Assembly: GCF_006345825.1 (NCBI RefSeq)
Contig: NZ_VCIX01000090.1
Coordinates: forward strand, 1 to 64,000
DNA from: Paenibacillus paridis
Lineage (GTDB): Bacteria > Bacillota > Bacilli > Paenibacillales > Paenibacillaceae
Length of the DNA stretch: 64,000 nt
Direction: 5' to 3'
A program made the translations under genes and the position numbers. Shown piece after piece: positions 59,914 through 64,000 of this stretch; within the stretch, counting starts at the first letter, position 1, and every line of letters begins with the position of its first letter. Below the pieces are notes generated by a model. The model was given only the letters and a program-made list of their open reading frames with translations, had not been told where the DNA came from and made no database searches.

Positions 59914-60809
59914 TGGCAGCACAAACGGTGAAACGACGCAAAAAAATTAGCATGCCGGATGTGATCATCCATACGATCTTGATTCTGCTTACCATTTGCA
60001 CGATTTTTCCTTTCTATAACGTGGTTTTGATGTCATTCAGTGATTCGGTAGCTATCTCGAAGCAAATCGTATATTTGATTCCTACGGCTTTTGATTTTTC
60101 GGCTTACAGCTACATTTTGCATGAGCCGCGTTTCCTCAATGCTTTTCTCGTCACGATCTTTGTGACGGTTGTCGGAACGCTAATTAATATGCTAGTTACG
60201 CTTACGGGTGCTTATGTGCTTTCAAAAAGCGGCTTCCCAGGGCGCAAAGCGGTGATGTCAGGCATTTTGTTCACGATGTTTTTCAACGGCGGGCTTATTC
60301 CTTTCTATCTGACCATGAAGAACTATGGCTTGATTAACAATTTGCTCGTTATGATTCTGCCGGTCGCCGTGAATACTTTTTATATGATGATCTGTATCGC
60401 TTTCTTCCGCACGCTGCCGGTAGCGCTTGAGGAATCGGCGAAAATCGATGGCGCGAACGAGATTCAAATCTTGTACAAGGTTATTTTGCCCATCTCGAAG
60501 CCGATGATTGCGACGATCGCTTTGTTTTATGCGGTAGACCGCTGGAATGAATGGTGGTTCGGCGTATTGTTCATGACGGACGTTAATTTGCTGCCATTGC
60601 AAGCGCTGCTTAGGGAGCTGCTTACTAACTATCAACAGCTGCTGACCAGCATTAGCGTAAGCTCGGTCGTCTCGTCGAGCTCGGCTCTTCAGCCGGAAAT
60701 GCTCAAAATGGCGGTTCTGGTCGTTAGCGCTTTGCCGATCGTATGCTTGTATCCCTTCCTGCAAAAATATTTTACGAAGGGCGTTATGATTGGCTCGATC
60801 AAAGGGTAG
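59913..60809 (+). CDS. ABC sugar transporter permease, YtcP/LplC type
   Basis: A 298-residue partner permease with six membrane helices and the EAA loop at about 173-192 (ALEESAKIDGANEIQILYKV). Typical features of the YtcP/LplC group: PFYNVVLMSFSDS near the start and FNGGLIPFYLTMKNYGL in the centre. Co-transcribed with the preceding permease. Confidence 0.94.
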   Translation: MAAQTVKRRKKISMPDVIIHTILILLTICTIFPFYNVVLMSFSDSVAISKQIVYLIPTAFDFSAYSYILHEPRFLNAFLVTIFVTVVGTLINMLVTLTGAYVLSKSGFPGRKAVMSGILFTMFFNGGLIPFYLTMKNYGLINNLLVMILPVAVNTFYMMICIAFFRTLPVALEESAKIDGANEIQILYKVILPISKPMIATIALFYAVDRWNEWWFGVLFMTDVNLLPLQALLRELLTNYQQLLTSISVSSVVSSSSALQPEMLKMAVLVVSALPIVCLYPFLQKYFTKGVMIGSIKG

Positions 60810-60857
60810 TAGAAGCTTCATGCTTTTATTATATAAATGTACAGGGGGAACGGAAAA

Positions 60858-62501
60858 ATGAAGAAAACAAACAAAGTTGTCTCATTGACGTTATTAAGCG
60901 CATTATTCATCTCAGCTTTATCCGGCTGCGGATCCGCTAACAATGCGCCTGAAGCCAGCAATAACACGGCATCGCCAACGGCTGAGGTGTCAGACAATCC
61001 GTACAAGGACCATATGGATATCTCTATTTCCTGGTGGGGAATTGGCGTAGGCTTCCAGCAGAAGGATGAAATATTGCAGCAAGTGGAGAAGGAATTTAAC
61101 GTCACCCTAAAGCCGATGGATATCGGCTGGGACAACTATAAGCAGAAGGCCCAGGTATGGGCTGCTGCCGGCCAGCTTCCTGATATTATTACCAACAGCA
61201 TTACGAATGACAGCCCGGCCACGTATAATGAATGGGTCAACCAAGAGCTGATCCATGCGCTTCCCGATGACCTCAGCGCTTATCCCAATTTGGAGCAGGT
61301 CGCCAAGGCTAAGGGTGTAGACGGCATCCGGCGCGACGGAAAGCTGTATGCGATTCCACGCATGACCTTCCCGCTTGAGCGAGCGGAAGCGGTATGGGCG
61401 GTTGACCGTGCGATCTTTGTCCGTAAGGATTGGATGGAGAAGCTCGGCATTGAAGATCCGAAAAACTTCGACGAATTCAACGCCATGCTGAAAGCGTTTG
61501 TAGAGAAGGATCCGGATGGCAACAACAAAAATGATACGACAGGCATTGTCATGAACACGCTTGGCTACTTCAAATCCGTATTTGTCCCTACCTTCCCGCA
61601 AATGGGGAATCAGGGCTGGGTAGAAGAGGACGGCAAATGGATTCCGTTCTATGCTTCGAAGAAAATGGACGAGGTAGTCGTTCAAGCCCGCCAGATGTAC
61701 AAAGACCACACGCTTGATCCGGATTTCGCGGTTGCCAAAGCCGGCGAAGGCAATCAGAAGTTCTACCAAAACAAAGCGGGTGCGTTTGCATTCAAAACGG
61801 ACGGCATTTTGGGAGCCACAGGCATCAAATCGGAATGGGAGAAAAACAATCCTGGGCTTAACTTCTTTGATCATGTGAAAATTTTACACCTATGGCCAGG
61901 TGCGGACGGTACGGTATACCGTCAAGTCAACAGCCCATGGTGGTCAGAAACTATGATTAACGTAGACGTGGATGACAAGAAGCTTGACCGTATTTTGAGA
62001 ATGTATGACTGGCTGCTGTCTGACAAAGGAAAAGAATTGTTCGATTACGGCATTGAAGGCAAGGATTACACGAAGGATGGCGACAAGTACGTCATTACCC
62101 GCGCGAAAGAAGAGAACGGCCAATTCATTGATTTGAAAAAACAATATCCTTCGATGGATATTATCTCGCAATTGGCTGCTTGGAGAAATGCTAGCGCAAT
62201 CGAAGATAGCGAATCCAATCGCGCGGCTCACGGAGATGCATCTATACAGTTCATTCAAGATGAAATAAAATGGCAAATGGACAATGCTAAGCCAATGCCA
62301 ACCGCTTTCGAATTTTTCACAATGACTACGCCTGCGAAGGACAAACTGTCTTCGATCAACTTCGACGATGATTTCACGAAGATGATCCTAGGCAAGGATG
62401 ACCCGGTCAAAACCTGGAGAGCTACGGTAAAAGGCTATGACAGCAAAGGGCTGCAGCAAGCGATTACGGAAGTAACGGCAGAAATGGCCAAACAAAAATA
62501 A
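60858..62501 (+). CDS. Extracellular solute-binding lipoprotein (LplA type)
   Basis: A 547-residue substrate-binding lipoprotein. Signal peptide with lipobox LSGC, lipidated at C24, then a Asn/Thr/Ala-rich linker. The binding protein fold contains AAAGQLPDIITNSITND and FVRKDWMEKLGIEDPKNFDEF. Length and style match LplA-type proteins for complex carbohydrates. ATG 60858 is preceded by AGGGGGAACGG; a preceding ATG at 60837 lies upstream of that site. Delivers substrate to the two permeases. Confidence 0.94.
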   Translation: MKKTNKVVSLTLLSALFISALSGCGSANNAPEASNNTASPTAEVSDNPYKDHMDISISWWGIGVGFQQKDEILQQVEKEFNVTLKPMDIGWDNYKQKAQVWAAAGQLPDIITNSITNDSPATYNEWVNQELIHALPDDLSAYPNLEQVAKAKGVDGIRRDGKLYAIPRMTFPLERAEAVWAVDRAIFVRKDWMEKLGIEDPKNFDEFNAMLKAFVEKDPDGNNKNDTTGIVMNTLGYFKSVFVPTFPQMGNQGWVEEDGKWIPFYASKKMDEVVVQARQMYKDHTLDPDFAVAKAGEGNQKFYQNKAGAFAFKTDGILGATGIKSEWEKNNPGLNFFDHVKILHLWPGADGTVYRQVNSPWWSETMINVDVDDKKLDRILRMYDWLLSDKGKELFDYGIEGKDYTKDGDKYVITRAKEENGQFIDLKKQYPSMDIISQLAAWRNASAIEDSESNRAAHGDASIQFIQDEIKWQMDNAKPMPTAFEFFTMTTPAKDKLSSINFDDDFTKMILGKDDPVKTWRATVKGYDSKGLQQAITEVTAEMAKQK

Positions 62502-62557
62502 GAAACATAACAGAGGAAATGTTCTGTCGGAAGCGGCAGGGCATTTCCTATGTTTCT
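62501..62557 (+). terminator. Long hairpin between the binding protein and glycosidase genes
   Basis: AGAAACAT (62501-62508) pairs with ATGTTTCT (62550-62557), and AGGAAATG (62514-62521) with CATTTCCT (62542-62549). There is no clear T run, so it may attenuate or stabilise the upstream message rather than fully end it. Confidence 0.5.
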
Positions 62558-62580
62558 GAAGAAAAGGGAGGAGAAGAAGG

Positions 62581-64000
62581 ATGACAATGCGGCAATCGGA
62601 AAACGGTGAGAACCCTGCCGTTCTAAAGCTTGGTGATTATGGCGGCAGGCCTGACTCGGGGGAGGATGCCATGCCTGCCATGCAGCGGGCAATTGAGGCG
62701 GCTGCCCAAATTCAGGGCCCCGTCGTGCTGGAGTGCGCTTCAGGGAGGTATGATTTTTTTCCCGCACACGCGACGAGAAAGCCTTATTATATTTCAAACA
62801 CGACCAGTGAAGTGGAAAATCCGGATGTGACGAAAACGATCGGACTATTCTTAAAGGGACTGCGGCAATTTACGCTTGACGGAAAAGGTTCCTTATTCAT
62901 TTTCCATGGGAAGCAAACGATGTTTCTGGTAGATGAATGCGCGGACATTGAAATCCGCAACGTCCATGTGGATTACGAGCAGCCGACCGTCGTAGAGATG
63001 ACTGTCGCAGAAGCGGGATCGAATAATCTCGTGCTTGCCGTGCATCCGTCCTATCGCTATGAGATCAAAGAAAATAAGTTAGCTTGGATCGGCGATCATT
63101 GGCGTTTTCTAGTAGGCCCCATGCAGGAGCTGGACCTGAAGGAAAACCGCACTTGGCGGATTGATAATGTATTGGAGAACGCGGTGAAAGTGGAGGAGCT
63201 GGAGCCCGGGCGGCTGAAGGTTCATTTGAATCATTCGCCGGATCAAGCGGTCGGCAATATTTTGCAGGCTCGCGACGGAATCAGGGACCAGGTTGGCGCT
63301 TTCGTTAACAGAAGCAGTGAGGTTCGTTTTACGAATGTGGGCATGCATTTTATGCACGGCCTCGGAATCGTATGCCAGTTCAGCGAGAACCTCACGTTTG
63401 AACGCATGGATATGACGCCGCGCAAGGAAACGGGACGCACGGTTACGGCATTTGCTGATTTTATCCATGTCTCAGGCTGCCGCGGGCTTATTAAAGTAAA
63501 TGACAGCCGGTTCAGCGGCGGGCATGATGATCCGATTAACGTTCACGGCACTTATTTGCGCATTGTGGAGCAGCCTGCCCCCAATCAGGTAAAGGTGAGG
63601 TTTATGCATCATCAAACCTATGGCTTCGAGGCTTTTTTTGCAGGAGATGAGATTGAATTCGTCAGGGGCAAATCGTTGATGGCCTATCATAGCAGTAAAG
63701 TGATTTCTGCCGAGCTTGTGAATCCGCGAGAGATGCTGCTTACGCTGGAGCATTCGGTACCGGAGGGCATCGAGCACGAAGATGTCATTGAAAACGTGAC
63801 CTGGACCCCCGAAATGGAAATCACCGGAAATTCGTTTGAACGAGTGCCGACACGAGGGGTTTTGGCAACGACCCGGCGCAAAGTGGAGATTGCGCATAAC
63901 CGGTTCGAGAAAATGACGATGAGTGCGGTCTTCATCGCAGCTGATGCCGAGAGCTGGTATGAATCCGGCCCCGTGCAGCAGGTTTTGATTCATGACAATA
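62581..64000 (+). CDS. Beta-helix glycosidase, GH110-like (5' part, runs off the window)
   Basis: At least 473 codons without a stop; the gene continues past the right edge. The N terminus (LGDYGGRPDSGEDAMPAMQR) is that of pectate-lyase-like beta-helix proteins. Later stretches (GLGIVCQFSENLTFERMDM, and GGHDDPINVHGTYLRI at about 313-328) resemble GH110 alpha-1,3-galactosidases, in which the aspartates of the DD pair (D316, D317 here) are thought to matter for catalysis. There is no signal peptide, so it should act on imported sugars. ATG 62581 follows GGGAGGAG. The GH110 assignment is from recognition and could be another beta-helix hydrolase. Confidence 0.8.
   Translation, partial: MTMRQSENGENPAVLKLGDYGGRPDSGEDAMPAMQRAIEAAAQIQGPVVLECASGRYDFFPAHATRKPYYISNTTSEVENPDVTKTIGLFLKGLRQFTLDGKGSLFIFHGKQTMFLVDECADIEIRNVHVDYEQPTVVEMTVAEAGSNNLVLAVHPSYRYEIKENKLAWIGDHWRFLVGPMQELDLKENRTWRIDNVLENAVKVEELEPGRLKVHLNHSPDQAVGNILQARDGIRDQVGAFVNRSSEVRFTNVGMHFMHGLGIVCQFSENLTFERMDMTPRKETGRTVTAFADFIHVSGCRGLIKVNDSRFSGGHDDPINVHGTYLRIVEQPAPNQVKVRFMHHQTYGFEAFFAGDEIEFVRGKSLMAYHSSKVISAELVNPREMLLTLEHSVPEGIEHEDVIENVTWTPEMEITGNSFERVPTRGVLATTRRKVEIAHNRFEKMTMSAVFIAADAESWYESGPVQQVLIHDN

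Noticed and set aside
61107..61874. 255-residue open frame on the minus strand within the solute-binding protein gene
   Set aside because: Antisense to a well-supported lipoprotein gene; no site or domain.
1..64000. CRISPR arrays, tRNA or rRNA genes, insertion sequences, prophage genes
   Set aside because: I looked for regular spacer repeats, cloverleaf T-arm motifs, transposase motifs and integrase or structural phage genes and found none. The tandem repeats at 93-405 and 38332-38395 have no unique spacers.

Overview
The window looks like a chromosomal segment of a spore-forming, low-to-moderate GC Gram-positive bacterium of the Paenibacillaceae (Paenibacillus or a close relative). Supporting evidence: Bacillus-type ribosome binding sites and sigma-A promoters, S-box, T-box and c-di-AMP leaders, sporulation genes (ytxC, a gamma-type SASP behind a sigma-G-like promoter, prkA, a YhcN lipoprotein), the LiaFSR system, a YesMN/LplB/YtcP-type sugar locus, and menaquinone synthesis by the futalosine route (mqnC). 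No rRNA, tRNA, CRISPR array, insertion sequence or phage gene was recognised.

Layout. 1-700: non-coding, with a ~122-bp tandem repeat. 700-7100: a YqzM-like small membrane protein, uvrC, a CPBP/CAAX protease, then a c-di-AMP riboswitch controlling the potassium transporter ktrB-ktrA. 7170-11650: a LysR regulator divergent from sdhCAB. 11650-12140: a near-perfect Fur box in a promoter-like context with no gene behind it. 12140-16430 (minus strand): HxlR regulator with a dyad operator, EamA transporter, PHP histidinol-phosphatase, second LysR regulator, corA. 16730-20280: S-box leader and metA-metI-metC, a complete acetyl-homoserine trans-sulfuration unit. 20390-25900: mqnC, ytxC, T-box plus thrS, a 3D-domain protein whose start codon lies inside the thrS terminator hairpin, and a small SASP. 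25980-29220: soluble MCP-like protein, a hypothetical protein, amtB (minus).

29260-29570 holds three ~99-bp double-hairpin repeats. A single related hairpin lies in the sdhC leader. 29770-33050: liaF-liaS-liaR and yugN. 33180-37170: HtrA protease followed by an OmpR-type two-component pair (CssRS-like by position). 37210-42610: ispH, DAHP synthase, an E. coli-like (GSI-beta) glutamine synthetase with a GlnR/TnrA box, serC. 42730-46840: lone PhoP-like regulator, trmL, AbrB-type regulator with a Cys4 tail, a 30-residue membrane peptide gene, an aminotransferase, a DUF2161 nuclease-fold protein. 47077-50141: prkA and a globin-coupled sensor. 50210-53728: a three-gene unit (circularly permuted ATP-grasp, alpha-E, transglutaminase-like protease) with its own strong promoter, predicted to make or process an unknown peptide conjugate. 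53870-55370: YhcN lipoprotein and polysaccharide deacetylase. 55590-64000: YesM/YesN-type two-component system, two ABC permeases, a sugar-binding lipoprotein and the 5' part of a GH110-like beta-helix glycosidase, together a carbohydrate sensing, uptake and degradation locus.

Start codons were moved downstream of the longest frame wherever a ribosome binding site favoured it (sdhC, metA, mqnC, ytxC, thrS, liaF, the CssR-like regulator, ispH, DAHP synthase, serC, abrB, prkA, the ATP-grasp gene, the deacetylase and the binding protein). Functional calls rest on motif recognition by eye; no database search was run.
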